NCBI GenBank assembly: GCA_025450585.1
Contig: JANWHD010000017.1
Coordinates: 1 to 33,667, forward strand
DNA length: 33,667 nt
Direction: 5' to 3'
From: Solirubrobacterales bacterium
GTDB taxonomy: Bacteria; Actinomycetota; Thermoleophilia; Solirubrobacterales; 70-9
The translations under genes and the position numbers were made by a program. Below, piece by piece: positions 1 through 8,003 of the stretch (position 1 is the stretch's first letter; each line of letters begins with the position of its first letter). The notes under the pieces are model-generated. The model made no database searches. It was not told the origin of the DNA and was given only the letters and a program-made list of their open reading frames with translations.

Positions 1-19
1 CGATAATTCCTAGTTATCG
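1..19. repeat. Inverted repeat at the 3' end of the recombinase gene
   Basis: CGATAA (1-6) and TTATCG (14-19) are perfect inverted arms around a 7-nt centre. The recombinase stop codon (minus strand, 14-16) lies inside the right arm. It could be a short hairpin ending the recombinase transcript, although no T-run is visible, or a recombinase core site, because Xer/integrase sites often sit beside their gene. The window edge hides the left context, so neither can be decided. Confidence 0.35.
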
Positions 20-964
20 CGCCTGCGCAAACCTCCCGAGGACATCGGCATCTGAGACGACGCGTCTCAGAGCGCGGTCGGAGACGTGGGTGTAGATCTC
101 TGTTGTGCTGAGGCTGGCGTGGCCGAGGAGGCGCTGGATGTAGCGGATGTCGACGCCGGCCTCGATCAGTTGCGTCGCGGCGGTGTGGCGGAGCATGTGG
201 GGCGTCACCCGAGGAGTGAGGCCCGCTGCGATGGCGGCCTTCGCGAGCCGGGATCGCATCGCGGGCGGGGTCAGTGGATCGTGATGAAGATTGAAGAGGA
301 GGTGCAAATGTTGGAGGCCCAGGACCGACCGGGCCTCGGTGTAGGCGGAGGTGAGATTGGCGATCCAGTCGTTGGTCAGAAAGACCTGCCGTTCTCGCCT
401 GCCCTTGCCGAGTAAGCGAATCGCTCGGCCGGGGAGGTCGATGTCGCGGCATCTGATGCCGACGACCTCGTGGACACGGACGCCCGTCGAGACCATCAGG
501 GCGACGGCCAGCAAGGTCGTCGACTCGTGGGGCCGCTTTGCAATTAGCCGAGGATCGGGCACGTCCCCTCGTTCGACGCCGGCCGCTAGCTTGAGGGACT
601 GGATCAGACGATCGAGTTCGTGCGCTGGAAGGGTGCGTGGTAGTCGACGTGGGCGACCAAGCACGAGATTGGCACCGTTCCAGGGGTCTGCGGCCAGGAG
701 GTCTTGGGCGACCAGCCAACGGCAGAAGCCGCGGAGCGAAGAGGTTCGGCGCTTCAGCGAGGCAGGGGACAGGCCGTTGGCCTTTTGGATCTCGATGAAG
801 GAGATGACGCTCTCCCGGTCAAGTCCCACGATGTCGCCCGGCGGATCCAGGTGTCGTTCGAGGCTGAGGAGGTCCCCATCGTAGGCGCGGATTGTGTGGG
901 GGGAGAGGTCCTTCGTGGCGAGCAGCCAGCGGATGTACCGCGCCCGGGCTTCACTGATCTGCAA
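14..964 (-). CDS. Tyrosine recombinase/integrase, XerC/D-like
   Basis: This 316-residue protein has the full two-domain layout of tyrosine recombinases. An N-terminal SAM-like core-binding domain (about residues 5-90) precedes a catalytic domain (about 110-305). All catalytic residues can be placed: Arg163 in TGVRVHEV, Lys187 in the beta-hairpin GKGRR, His256 and Arg259 in HMLRH, His282 in LLGHASLSTTEIYTHV, and nucleophile Tyr291. Length and compactness match Xer-type enzymes rather than long phage integrases. The start is TTG at 964; an in-frame stop lies four codons upstream, so no longer start exists. A TATAAC-like -10 lies just upstream. It should cut and rejoin DNA through a 3'-phosphotyrosine link. 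Whether it is the chromosomal dimer resolvase or an accessory recombinase cannot be told here; the decayed DNA beside it favours an accessory role. Confidence 0.9.
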   Translation of the reverse strand: MQISEARARYIRWLLATKDLSPHTIRAYDGDLLSLERHLDPPGDIVGLDRESVISFIEIQKANGLSPASLKRRTSSLRGFCRWLVAQDLLAADPWNGANLVLGRPRRLPRTLPAHELDRLIQSLKLAAGVERGDVPDPRLIAKRPHESTTLLAVALMVSTGVRVHEVVGIRCRDIDLPGRAIRLLGKGRRERQVFLTNDWIANLTSAYTEARSVLGLQHLHLLFNLHHDPLTPPAMRSRLAKAAIAAGLTPRVTPHMLRHTAATQLIEAGVDIRYIQRLLGHASLSTTEIYTHVSDRALRRVVSDADVLGRFAQAR

Positions 965-975
965 TCGGATCTCTC

Positions 976-1011
976 ATTCTCAGTTATACAAACCAGATCG
1001 TTTATGAGAAT
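976..1011 (-). promoter_or_regulatory. Inverted repeat and putative promoter of the recombinase gene
   Basis: ATTCTCA (976-982) and TGAGAAT (1005-1011) are perfect 7-bp inverted arms 22 bp apart, immediately upstream of the TTG start at 964. Between them, on the minus strand, is TATAAC (complement of 983-988), a plausible -10 box. The region is clearly AT-richer than its surroundings. A repressor or the recombinase itself could bind the arms; this is inferred from position only. Confidence 0.35.
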
Positions 1012-1248
1012 CGGCGACACGGGGTCACGCTCAAGCTCGGGGACAGTCCCTGCAGGCGCTCGCGTCGCCTACTTCGTCTTCGGCTTGCCCGATCGTCGTG
1101 GCCGGTGACGGGCGGGGAAAGAGCCCTTGCTGACGTTGCGGAGGACGACGGCCGCGAGCGCAGCCACGTTGCGGGATTCCACTGGCCGGGGTAGGGCAGG
1201 AGGCCCCACTGTTGCTGTCGGTTTCAGCAAGTTTGCCGGGATTAGCTG

Positions 1249-1336
1249 TTCGGCAAGGGCTTGCTGAACTGACCGGCCGACATCGCGGTAAATCATCTGG
1301 GTGGCCGATCCGGGCAACAGTCGGATCCAGAGATGG
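1249..1336 (+). pseudogene. Decayed NHL-repeat relic
   Basis: Within the 562-bp gap between the recombinase and the MFS gene, plus-strand positions 1295-1336 read IWVADPGNSRIQRW, essentially one NHL blade as found in the intact proteins at 13974 and 25816 (IWVADTGNNRIQKF). Upstream, with one frame change near 1291 and a stop at 1271-1273, the remnants of FG...LN.PADIAVN match the blade segment that precedes IWVAD. No start, signal peptide or second blade is recognisable and a stop follows at about 1343, so this is a scrap of a dead homolog. The rest of 965-1526 shows no convincing gene. Confidence 0.55.
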
Positions 1337-1526
1337 CCTCGCTGATCATCGGCTCCCAAGGGAGCGCCTCGCTGAGCGGCAATAGCGCTGGTTTTCACCC
1401 CTCGGGCTCGGGTAACACAGCAGTGGCCCCGGCCCGGATCCCAGCGGCTTTTCACTGGCGCTCAGCCGGTTCCCGCTTGGATGAGAAGACCAACCGCCAC
1501 CGGCGGAGAGGCGTCCGGGCCGGCGG

Positions 1527-3404
1527 CTACTCGCCGCGCTCGGTGGGCTGTGAGGAGCTCGGCCCACCAACGCTCTGGGCCGGTGCGTACTCGCCGCCGC
1601 GCAGCCGCTTGACGCCGCCTTCCTCAACGGCTTCGCGCAGCGCGGAGCGGAACCTTCCGGGGCCCCAGTAGCGGGGGCCGACCCGGCGGGCAAGCTCGCG
1701 ACGGTTGGCGCTGCCGTGGTCCGCGAGGGCACGCTGGATGATCCCGATCTCGCGGTCGAGGTCGGCTTCGCTGTCGACTTCACCGGCCGAAGGGGTCAGG
1801 CCACGTGAGGCGCCGAAGCGCCCCGGTCCCGGCCGGTAGCGCCTCCGGCCGGCTCGTTCTCGCCGCTCCCGCGCCTCGGCACGGCGCCTGATGCGCTGCC
1901 CTCGCTCGACCTCCTCGTCCCTGGGTCGCTCGGGCTCGGCCTCGCCCGGCTCGGGCGCCCCCTCCGCGGTCAACGGTTCGGCGACGTCCTCGAGCTGGCG
2001 CTGCTCTGCCCTGACGCCGAAGATGATCTCGGCGATCCCACCGATTGCCATCACCACGGCGCCGACGAAGAAGCCGATCGCGACCTGGTCCTGGCTGCCG
2101 CTGTTGATCAGGTGGCCGAAGAGCAGCGGCCCGGCGATGCCTCCGGCGGCGGTGCCGACCGCGTAGAAGAAGGCGATCGAGAGCGCCCGTGTCTCCATCG
2201 GGAAGATCTCCGAGACGGTCAGGTAGGCGGAGCTGGCACCGGCCGAGGCGAGGAAGAAGATCGCCAGGATGAAGGCCATGAACGACCACGTCGTCAGGTC
2301 GTTGCCGAGCAGGAATACCCCGAGGACCGCGGTGATCAGCGCCGAGCCGAGGTAGGTGAAGGAGACCATCGGCTTGCGCCCGACGGTGTCGAAGAGGCGG
2401 CCGAGGGTGAGCGGCCCGAGGAAATTGGAGGCGGCAAAGAGGGCGATGTAGAGGGGGATCGTCCCCGAGCCGACGTCGAAGAACTCGCCCAGCAGGGTGC
2501 CGAGGTCGAAGGTGATGGCGTTGTAGAGGAAGGCCTGGCCGACGAACAAGGCGAGGCAGAGGATGGTCCGGCGCGGATATTTCTCGAACGCGGTGCGCGC
2601 GATCTCGCGGAAGCCGATCCGCTCGCGTGGCTGGACGACCAGGGAGTTCTCAGGCTCAGGTAGCTCCTCACCCGTGTCCTCGCGCACTTCCCTCTCGATC
2701 CGGCCGACGACCTCCTCGGCCTCCTCGTCGCGACCGTGGATAAAGAGCCAGCGTGGACTCTCGGGGACGTTGCGGCGAACCAGCAGAATGCCGACGCCGA
2801 GAGCGGCGCCAAGCGCGAAGGCGAGGCGCCAGCCGAAGTCGGCGGCGAAGAGCGCGGTGTCGAGCAGGACGACAGCGGCGAGGGCACCACCCGCGGCACC
2901 AACCCAGTAGCTGCCGTTGATGATCAGGTCGACCCGGCCGCGCACCCTGGCTGGGATCAGCTCGTCGATCGCGGAGTTGATCGCCGCGTACTCGCCGCCG
3001 ATCCCCGCGCCGGTGAAGAACCGCGCCGCGTAGAAGTACCAGGCGGAGAAGGAGAAGGCGGTCGCCACGGTGGCCGTGATGTAGACGGCCAGCGTCACCA
3101 GGAAGAGCTTCTTGCGGCCGAAGCGATCGGTGAGCTGGCCGAAGAAGAGCGCGCCGAGGCAGGCGCCCGCGACGTAGAAGGCGGCGGCGGTGCCGATCTG
3201 GCTCGCGTCGAGGGAGATGCCGCTGCCCTCTTCGGTGAGGCGACTGGCGATCGAGCCGACGATCGTCACCTCGAGCCCGTCGAGGATCCAGACCGTCCCG
3301 AGGCCGATCACCACCATCCAGTGAAAGCGCGACCACGGCAGTCGGTCGAGGCGGGAGGGAATGCGCGTCTCGATCGTCCCGCCCTCTGACCCATTACCGC
3401 TCAT
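1527..3404 (-). CDS. MFS sugar-porter-type transporter with C-terminal winged-helix-like domain
   Basis: Residues 25-465 form a 12-helix MFS carrier of the sugar-porter/SP-like group. Visible motifs are the loop 2-3 signature [11 protein letters not shown] (89-99), its second-half copy [10 protein letters not shown] (335-344), PESPRWL (214-220) after helix 6, and FPMETRA (401-407). It should move a small organic solute by proton coupling; the substrate cannot be read. Unusually, about 160 further residues follow: a charged Glu/Pro then Arg-rich linker (470-530) and a compact segment (552-606) predicted helix-helix-helix-hairpin. It contains [21 protein letters not shown] and ends [11 protein letters not shown], like a winged helix. 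Family members normally end near 450-500 residues. The start is ATG at 3404, and the gene diverges from the phosphoesterase fusion at 3543. Confidence 0.88.
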   Translation of the reverse strand: MSGNGSEGGTIETRIPSRLDRLPWSRFHWMVVIGLGTVWILDGLEVTIVGSIASRLTEEGSGISLDASQIGTAAAFYVAGACLGALFFGQLTDRFGRKKLFLVTLAVYITATVATAFSFSAWYFYAARFFTGAGIGGEYAAINSAIDELIPARVRGRVDLIINGSYWVGAAGGALAAVVLLDTALFAADFGWRLAFALGAALGVGILLVRRNVPESPRWLFIHGRDEEAEEVVGRIEREVREDTGEELPEPENSLVVQPRERIGFREIARTAFEKYPRRTILCLALFVGQAFLYNAITFDLGTLLGEFFDVGSGTIPLYIALFAASNFLGPLTLGRLFDTVGRKPMVSFTYLGSALITAVLGVFLLGNDLTTWSFMAFILAIFFLASAGASSAYLTVSEIFPMETRALSIAFFYAVGTAAGGIAGPLLFGHLINSGSQDQVAIGFFVGAVVMAIGGIAEIIFGVRAEQRQLEDVAEPLTAEGAPEPGEAEPERPRDEEVERGQRIRRRAEARERRERAGRRRYRPGPGRFGASRGLTPSAGEVDSEADLDREIGIIQRALADHGSANRRELARRVGPRYWGPGRFRSALREAVEEGGVKRLRGGEYAPAQSVGGPSSSQPTERGE

Positions 3405-3542
3405 GGAGCCGATCTACCCTTGCCCCAGCCGGTCAAAACGGCTTATGCCGATGCCGCCTCGCGGAGTAAAAAAGGCATCAGGCGAGCGCGGTACAGGTAG
3501 CTTTGACCTCTGGCGCGACGAGCTGGCAAAGATGGGATCGCG

Positions 3543-4274
3543 GTGCGGGCCATCGTCCGCGGTCGGGTGCAGGGTGTCGGGTACCGGGATGCCGCTGTTA
3601 GGCAGGCGCGGCGGCTCGGGGCGATGGGCTGGGTCCGAAACGAAGACGACGGCAGCGTCCTCGTCCACGCCGAGGGTCTGGAGGAGGCGGTCGAGGGTCT
3701 GCTCGCGTTCCTGCGCGAGGGACCGCGCGGCGCCGGGGTCGATGAGGTGTCCGTCGAGCGCGTGAAGGTCGAGGGTCACGAGCAGTTCGCGGTCCGCGGC
3801 GTCAGCGCCGGGGTCTTCGTCGTCCAGGAGCACGCCGCGACCGCCCGTCATTTCGACCTGCGACTGGAGGTGGACGGGGCGATGCGGTCGTGGGCCGTCC
3901 CCAAGGGCCCCTCGATGGACCCCGCGGTGAAACGGCTCGCTGTGCAGGTCGAGGACCACGCCTTCGCCCACAACGACTTCGAGGGCCCGACCGAGGGCGG
4001 CGGGGTGATCGTCTGGGACCGCGGCCACTACGAGCAGGGTGGCCGGGTCGCCTGGCCGGAGGCGCTCGAGCGTGGCCACGCGGTCTTCGTCCTGCACGGG
4101 GAGAAGCTGAGCGGGGGATTCGCCCTGCAGCGCACCCGGCCGGGCGGGAAGCCGCAGTGGCTGCTGATCAAGCGGCGCGACGAGCAGGCGGCCCCGGGCT
4201 CGGACGTGGTCGCCGAGCAGCCGCAGTCTGTGGTGAGCGGCACCACGCTCGACGAGCTCCTCGGCGGCGACTGA
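3543..4274 (+). CDS. Acylphosphatase fused to LigD-type 3'-phosphoesterase domain
   Basis: Residues 1-88 are a complete acylphosphatase: GRVQGVGYR (7-15) with catalytic Arg15, and GWVRNEDDG (29-37) with catalytic Asn33. Residues 91-211 are a LigD-type 3'-phosphoesterase (PE), the end-healing module of bacterial NHEJ ligase D: FVVQEHAATARHFDLRLEVDG, SWAVPKGPS and VIVWDRG. The Mn-site/catalytic set maps to His97, His103, Asp105, Arg107 and His139, all present. The Tyr four residues after the last His in characterised PE domains is His143 here, and the usual IPEGEYGAG loop is shortened to TEGGGV (150-155). Residues 212-243 are a short tail. No ligase or polymerase domain is attached. The start is GTG at 3543. 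The P450 begins 19 bp downstream. PE removes 3'-phosphate or ribonucleoside ends from DNA; the role of a fused acyl-phosphate hydrolase is unknown. Confidence 0.9.
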   Translation: MRAIVRGRVQGVGYRDAAVRQARRLGAMGWVRNEDDGSVLVHAEGLEEAVEGLLAFLREGPRGAGVDEVSVERVKVEGHEQFAVRGVSAGVFVVQEHAATARHFDLRLEVDGAMRSWAVPKGPSMDPAVKRLAVQVEDHAFAHNDFEGPTEGGGVIVWDRGHYEQGGRVAWPEALERGHAVFVLHGEKLSGGFALQRTRPGGKPQWLLIKRRDEQAAPGSDVVAEQPQSVVSGTTLDELLGGD

Positions 4275-4293
4275 CGGTTACTGTCCCGGAACG

Positions 4294-5652
4294 ATGCCGA
4301 CGCCGATCGCTACCGAGGCCGAGCCCTCCACGTTCCCGGCCTCGCCCGCCCGCCCGGCCACGGACATCCCCGGCCCTCCGCTTCCCGGCCCGCTGCAGTC
4401 ATGGCTCGGCATCGCCCGCCCGCTCTCCGCGCGATCGGCCATGCGCAAGCGCTACGGCCGCATCTTCCGAACCAGCGACTCGATCGCTGGTGAGGTGTTC
4501 CACGTCGCCGACCGCGAGCTGGTCGAGCAGATGTTCAAGTGGAAGCCGGCCGACTACAACGTCGCCGAGCCGCGCGAGATCATGGAGCCGGTCGTCGGGC
4601 AAGCCTCGCTGCTGCTGCTCGACGGCGACCGCCACATGCGGATGCGGAAGTTGATGCTGCCGGCGTTCCACGGCCAGGCGATCGCCCACTACGCCGAGCT
4701 GATCGCGCAGATCGCAGATCGCGAGATCGACCGGTGGAGCCCGGGCGACACGGTCCGCACGCGCACGGTTGGGCAGGAGATCACGCTGGAGGTGATGATC
4801 CGGGCCGTCTTCGGCGTCTCCGAGCCCGGCCGCGTCGCCGAGTTGAAGCGGCGCCTGCCGCGCCTCTCCTCGATCAGCCCGGTGGTGCTGGCGATGCAGA
4901 AGGACCTCGGCCCGCTCAGCCCCTGGGGCCGCTTCCTCCGCAACCGCGACCGCGTCGACGAGATGCTCTACGAGGAGATCGCCCAGCGCCGGGCCGCCCC
5001 CGATCGCGAGGAGCGCGACGACATCCTCAGCCTGCTGCTCGCCGCCCGCGACGAGGAGGGCAGCCCGCTGACCGACAAGGAGCTGCGCGACGAGCTGATC
5101 ACGATCCTGCTCGCCGGCCACGAGACGACCGCGACCTCGATCGGGTGGGCGTTCGAGCGGCTGCTGCGCACTCCGGCCGCGCTGGAGCGCCTCACCGCCG
5201 AGGTGAAGGCGGGCGAGTCCAGCGAGTACATGGACGCGACGATCAAGGAGACGCTCCGCGTCCGCCCGGTGATCACCGAGGTCTTCCGCTCGCCGACCGA
5301 GCCGCGGGAGCTGGGCGGCTACCTGTTCGAGCCCGGCACGCAGCTAGCGGCCTCGATCTCGCTCCTGCAGAACGACCCCGATCTGTACGCGCCCGACCCG
5401 CTCTCCTTCCGTCCCGAGCGCTTCCTCGAAGGGGCGCCGGAGCCCTACTCCTGGATCCCCTTCGGCGGCGGCGTGCGCCGCTGCATCGGCGCGTCCTTCG
5501 CGCTGCTCGAGATGAAGATCGTGATCGAGCGGATCCTGGCGCGCACGCAGTTGCGGGCCAGCCGTGCCAAGGACGAGAAGGTGAACTTCCGTGGCATCAC
5601 GGTGCTGCCGGGCCGCGGCGGCGAGGCGATCGTCGAGCGCGTCGCCCGCTGA
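4294..5652 (+). CDS. Cytochrome P450
   Basis: This 452-residue soluble class-I-type P450 has the I-helix oxygen-activation motif AGHETT (274-279), the K-helix ExxR (Glu319-Arg322), the PERF motif (374-377) and the heme-binding loop FGGGVRRCIG (390-399), in which Cys397 is the axial thiolate. It should hydroxylate or otherwise oxidise a hydrophobic substrate with electrons from a separate ferredoxin/reductase; neither partner is encoded nearby. The N-terminal 30 residues are Pro/Ala-rich and low in complexity, with no membrane anchor. The proline-rich PGPPLPGPLQSW stretch then leads into the fold. It starts 19 bp after the phosphoesterase fusion, so the two may be co-transcribed. Substrate unknown. 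Confidence 0.95.
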   Translation: MPTPIATEAEPSTFPASPARPATDIPGPPLPGPLQSWLGIARPLSARSAMRKRYGRIFRTSDSIAGEVFHVADRELVEQMFKWKPADYNVAEPREIMEPVVGQASLLLLDGDRHMRMRKLMLPAFHGQAIAHYAELIAQIADREIDRWSPGDTVRTRTVGQEITLEVMIRAVFGVSEPGRVAELKRRLPRLSSISPVVLAMQKDLGPLSPWGRFLRNRDRVDEMLYEEIAQRRAAPDREERDDILSLLLAARDEEGSPLTDKELRDELITILLAGHETTATSIGWAFERLLRTPAALERLTAEVKAGESSEYMDATIKETLRVRPVITEVFRSPTEPRELGGYLFEPGTQLAASISLLQNDPDLYAPDPLSFRPERFLEGAPEPYSWIPFGGGVRRCIGASFALLEMKIVIERILARTQLRASRAKDEKVNFRGITVLPGRGGEAIVERVAR

Positions 5653-5656
5653 TCCG

Positions 5657-5687
5657 ATGATGTTCAATCACTTACGAATGATGTTCA
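5657..5687 (+). promoter_or_regulatory. Direct repeat upstream of the peroxiredoxin gene
   Basis: ATGATGTTCA occurs at 5657-5666 and again at 5678-5687, exactly 21 bp (two helical turns) apart, in the 63-bp gap between the P450 stop and the peroxiredoxin start at 5716. Same-face repeats directly before a gene suggest a tandem binding site for a regulator. The regulator is unknown. Confidence 0.4.
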
Positions 5688-5715
5688 CCGCCACCCACGC
5701 AATGGAGGAACCAGG

Positions 5716-6375
5716 ATGCTCAAGCTAGGCGACGTCGCTCCCGACTTCGAGGCCGACACGACGGAGGGCCGGATCAGCTTCCACGACTGGATCGGCGACT
5801 CGTGGGCGGTGTTGTTCTCGCACCCGAAGGACTTCACGCCCGTGTGCACGACCGAGCTCGGCTACATGGCCTCGATCAAGCCCGAGTTCGACAAGCGGGG
5901 TGTGAAGATCATCGGCCTCTCGGTCGACCCGTCCGACAAGCACGAGGCCTGGGCCGCCGACATCGAGGAGACGCAGGGCACCGCGCCCAACTACCCGATC
6001 ATCGCCGACTCCGACTTCGCCGTCTCCAAGCTCTACGGGATGCTGCCCGCCGACGTCTCTGGCGACCCGGGGGACCGCACGCCCGCTGACAACCAGACGG
6101 TCCGCAACGTCTTCGTCATCGGCCCTGACAAGAAAGTCAAACTGATCCTCGTCTACCCGATGACGACCGGCCGCAACTTCGACGAGGTCCTGCGCGTGGT
6201 CGACTCGCTGCAGCTGACCGCGAAGCACAAAGTCGCGACGCCGGCGCAGTGGGAGCAGGGCGACGACGTGATCATCGCCGGCTCAGTCTCCGAGGACGAG
6301 GCCAAGGAGACCTACCCCGACGGCTGGGAATCCCCGCGCCCCTACATCAGGATCGTGCCGCAGCCGAAGGGTTGA
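5716..6375 (+). CDS. 1-Cys peroxiredoxin (Prx6 type)
   Basis: This 219-residue AhpC/TSA-family protein has peroxidatic Cys44 in KDFTPVCTTELG (38-49); Thr41 and a downstream Arg (VRNVFVIG region) complete the active site. Cys44 is the only cysteine, so it is a 1-Cys enzyme that must be re-reduced by an external thiol. The C-terminal extension (about 155-219, with WEQGDDVII and YPDGW) is the 1-cysPrx_C domain of Prx6 proteins. It reduces H2O2 and organic hydroperoxides in the cytosol. A good Shine-Dalgarno sequence (GGAGG, about 10 nt upstream) supports the ATG. It follows a P450, a source of reactive oxygen, and is followed within 11 bp by a VOC gene, probably in one operon. Confidence 0.95.
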   Translation: MLKLGDVAPDFEADTTEGRISFHDWIGDSWAVLFSHPKDFTPVCTTELGYMASIKPEFDKRGVKIIGLSVDPSDKHEAWAADIEETQGTAPNYPIIADSDFAVSKLYGMLPADVSGDPGDRTPADNQTVRNVFVIGPDKKVKLILVYPMTTGRNFDEVLRVVDSLQLTAKHKVATPAQWEQGDDVIIAGSVSEDEAKETYPDGWESPRPYIRIVPQPKG

Positions 6376-6386
6376 CCGGCAAGGGG

Positions 6387-7010
6387 GTGTCGATCGACGA
6401 GCTGAAGGTCGCCGACGCGCCGGAGTCCTGGGCGGCGCTCGGGTTCGACGTCGACGGCGACGTCTGCATCGTCGGCGACGTCCGGATCCGGTTCATTGGG
6501 ACGGAGGCCGGCAAGGGCCTGACGGGCTGGTCGCTGCGCGACTTCGAGGGAGGCGAGCTTGACGGCCTATCGACCGCGCGGTCGGACCGTCCGCCGCCCA
6601 GCGAGCAGCCGGCGCACCCCAACGGGATCGCCGCGATCGACCATGTTGTCGCGATCAGCTCGGACCTCGACCGCACCGTCGCCGCGCTCCAGGCCGCCGG
6701 CCTCGACCTGCGCCGCATCCGCGAGGAGCCGACGCCCGCGGGGGCGCCGCGGCAGGCCTTCTTTCGCCTCGGCGCGGTCATCCTCGAGGTCGTGCAAGCC
6801 CCGGCGGACGCGATCGAGCGGACCGGGGGGGACCGGCCCGCCTTCTTCTGGGGCCTGGCGTTTGTCGTCCCCGACCTCGACTCGACCGTCTCCGGGCTGG
6901 GGGATCGGGTCAGCGAGGCCCGCCCGGCTGTTCAGCCCGGCCGACGCATCGCGACCCTTCGCCGCTCCGCCGGCCTCTCGGTTCCGGTTGCGCTGATGAC
7001 GCCCAGATGA
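6387..7010 (+). CDS. VOC-superfamily (glyoxalase/dioxygenase-fold) protein
   Basis: The predicted 207-residue protein has a VOC domain beginning at the typical IDHVVAISSDLDRTVAALQA strand-helix unit, then a beta-strand with Glu in GAVILEVVQAP, and a second half FFWGLAFVVPDLDSTVS. The first 75 residues, including WAALGF and GDVRIRFIG, resemble half of another VOC module, so it may be a degenerate two-module protein. I chose GTG at 6387; TTG at 6372, overlapping the peroxiredoxin stop, is an alternative. Reading further upstream only gives the shadow frame of the peroxiredoxin. The metal ligands and reaction cannot be assigned. It is probably co-transcribed with the peroxiredoxin. Confidence 0.75.
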   Translation: MSIDELKVADAPESWAALGFDVDGDVCIVGDVRIRFIGTEAGKGLTGWSLRDFEGGELDGLSTARSDRPPPSEQPAHPNGIAAIDHVVAISSDLDRTVAALQAAGLDLRRIREEPTPAGAPRQAFFRLGAVILEVVQAPADAIERTGGDRPAFFWGLAFVVPDLDSTVSGLGDRVSEARPAVQPGRRIATLRRSAGLSVPVALMTPR

Positions 7011-7020
7011 GGTGAGCGAA

Positions 7021-7050
7021 GGATTTCCAGGGCGGTAGCCCGGGGAATCC
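7021..7050. terminator. Hairpin between convergent genes
   Basis: GGATTTCC (7021-7028) pairs with GGGAATCC (7043-7050) with one G-T wobble. After an A/G mismatch an inner GGGC/GCCC stem closes a GGTA loop (7034-7037). It begins 10 bp after the VOC stop and lies before the convergent SDR stop. No T-run follows on either strand, so it would be a stem-only terminator or a transcript-end stabiliser. Confidence 0.5.
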
Positions 7051-7082
7051 TGAGATTGGGACCGGCAGTCGCTTGTCGGGTG

Positions 7083-8003
7083 CTATTCGGAAGGAGGTGT
7101 GCGAAACGAGCCCTCCTCCGCCAGGGCACGCCGCAGCGCCTCGTCGAGCGTCTCGGGCTCGATGCCAAACGGCTTCGCCCCCGTGGGGTCGGTGACGACG
7201 GTGGCCGTGGTCAGGCCCTCGACGAGCGGGCGGGCCACGTCCACGTCGACCGGTGTCACCAGGCCGAGCCAGAGCGCCGAGAGCCACGGGGTGATGAAGG
7301 GGGCAGGGAGCTTGGGGGGTGGTCGCATCCCCATTGCCGAAGCCATCCGATCCAGCATCTCCGAGTAGGAGATCACGTCGGGGCCGCCGATCTGGACCTC
7401 CCTGCCCTCTGACTCCGGCACCGCGGGTGCCAGGCGCAGGTACTCGACCGTCGCGTCGATGCCGATCGGCTGGGTCGCCGTGCGCAGCCAGGCCGGCGCG
7501 ATCATCACCGGCAGACGGCTCACCAGGTAGCGCAGGGTCCGGTAGGACTCGCTGCCCGCGCCGACGACCATCGCCGCGCGGAAGTAGGTCAGCGGCGGGC
7601 CCTCCGCGGCGAGGATGCGCGCCGTCTCGTGACGGCTGCCGAGGTGCTTCGAGGTGCTCTCGTCGCCGAGCCCGCCGAGGTAGACGACACGCTCGACGCC
7701 CTCCCGCTTCGCCATCCGGGCGAAGTTGAGCGCCCCGGTCCGCTCGCGCTCGGCGAACTCGCCGCCGCCGGCCATCGCGTGGACGAGGTAGTAGGCGACC
7801 TCGACGCCTTGCGCCGCCCCGGCGAGGCTGCCGGTGTCGGTGACGTCCCCGACGTGGATCTCCAGCCCCGCCGCTTCCAGCGCCCCGGCCTTCACGCGAT
7901 CGCGCACCAGGCAGCGCACCGGCGCCCCCAAGCCCCCGAGCGACCTGGCCAGCCTGCCGCCGACGAAACCGGTCGCTCCGGCGATGAGAGTGCTTGCCGC
8001 GAT
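7083..8003 (-). CDS. NAD(P)-binding atypical SDR (NmrA/epimerase-like)
   Basis: The open frame encodes a Rossmann-fold oxidoreductase-like protein with cofactor motif GATGFVGG, then CLVRD, GDVTD, the strand-helix VAYYLVHAM, and YLGGLG. The catalytic YxxxK of classical SDRs is not evident, as in NmrA-like and complex-I-assembly-like atypical SDRs. The first conventional start is TTG at 7931, but that would delete GATGFVGG. The frame is open upstream to a TAA at 8007-8009, and the whole Rossmann motif lies in that extension. The only start-like codon there is ATC at 8003, which would give MAASTLIAGATGFVGG. I therefore annotate from 8003, accepting a rare start or a sequence error. The SRPBCC gene at 8046 diverges; SDRs of this kind often sit beside SRPBCC proteins. 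Confidence 0.8.
   Translation of the reverse strand: MAASTLIAGATGFVGGRLARSLGGLGAPVRCLVRDRVKAGALEAAGLEIHVGDVTDTGSLAGAAQGVEVAYYLVHAMAGGGEFAERERTGALNFARMAKREGVERVVYLGGLGDESTSKHLGSRHETARILAAEGPPLTYFRAAMVVGAGSESYRTLRYLVSRLPVMIAPAWLRTATQPIGIDATVEYLRLAPAVPESEGREVQIGGPDVISYSEMLDRMASAMGMRPPPKLPAPFITPWLSALWLGLVTPVDVDVARPLVEGLTTATVVTDPTGAKPFGIEPETLDEALRRALAEEGSFRTPPSE

Noticed and set aside
1069..1455. A 128-residue minus-strand open frame in the 965-1526 gap
   Set aside because: Its LWIRLLPGSATQM stretch is just the complement of an NHL blade on the plus strand, and the same artefact appears antisense to the intact NHL genes.
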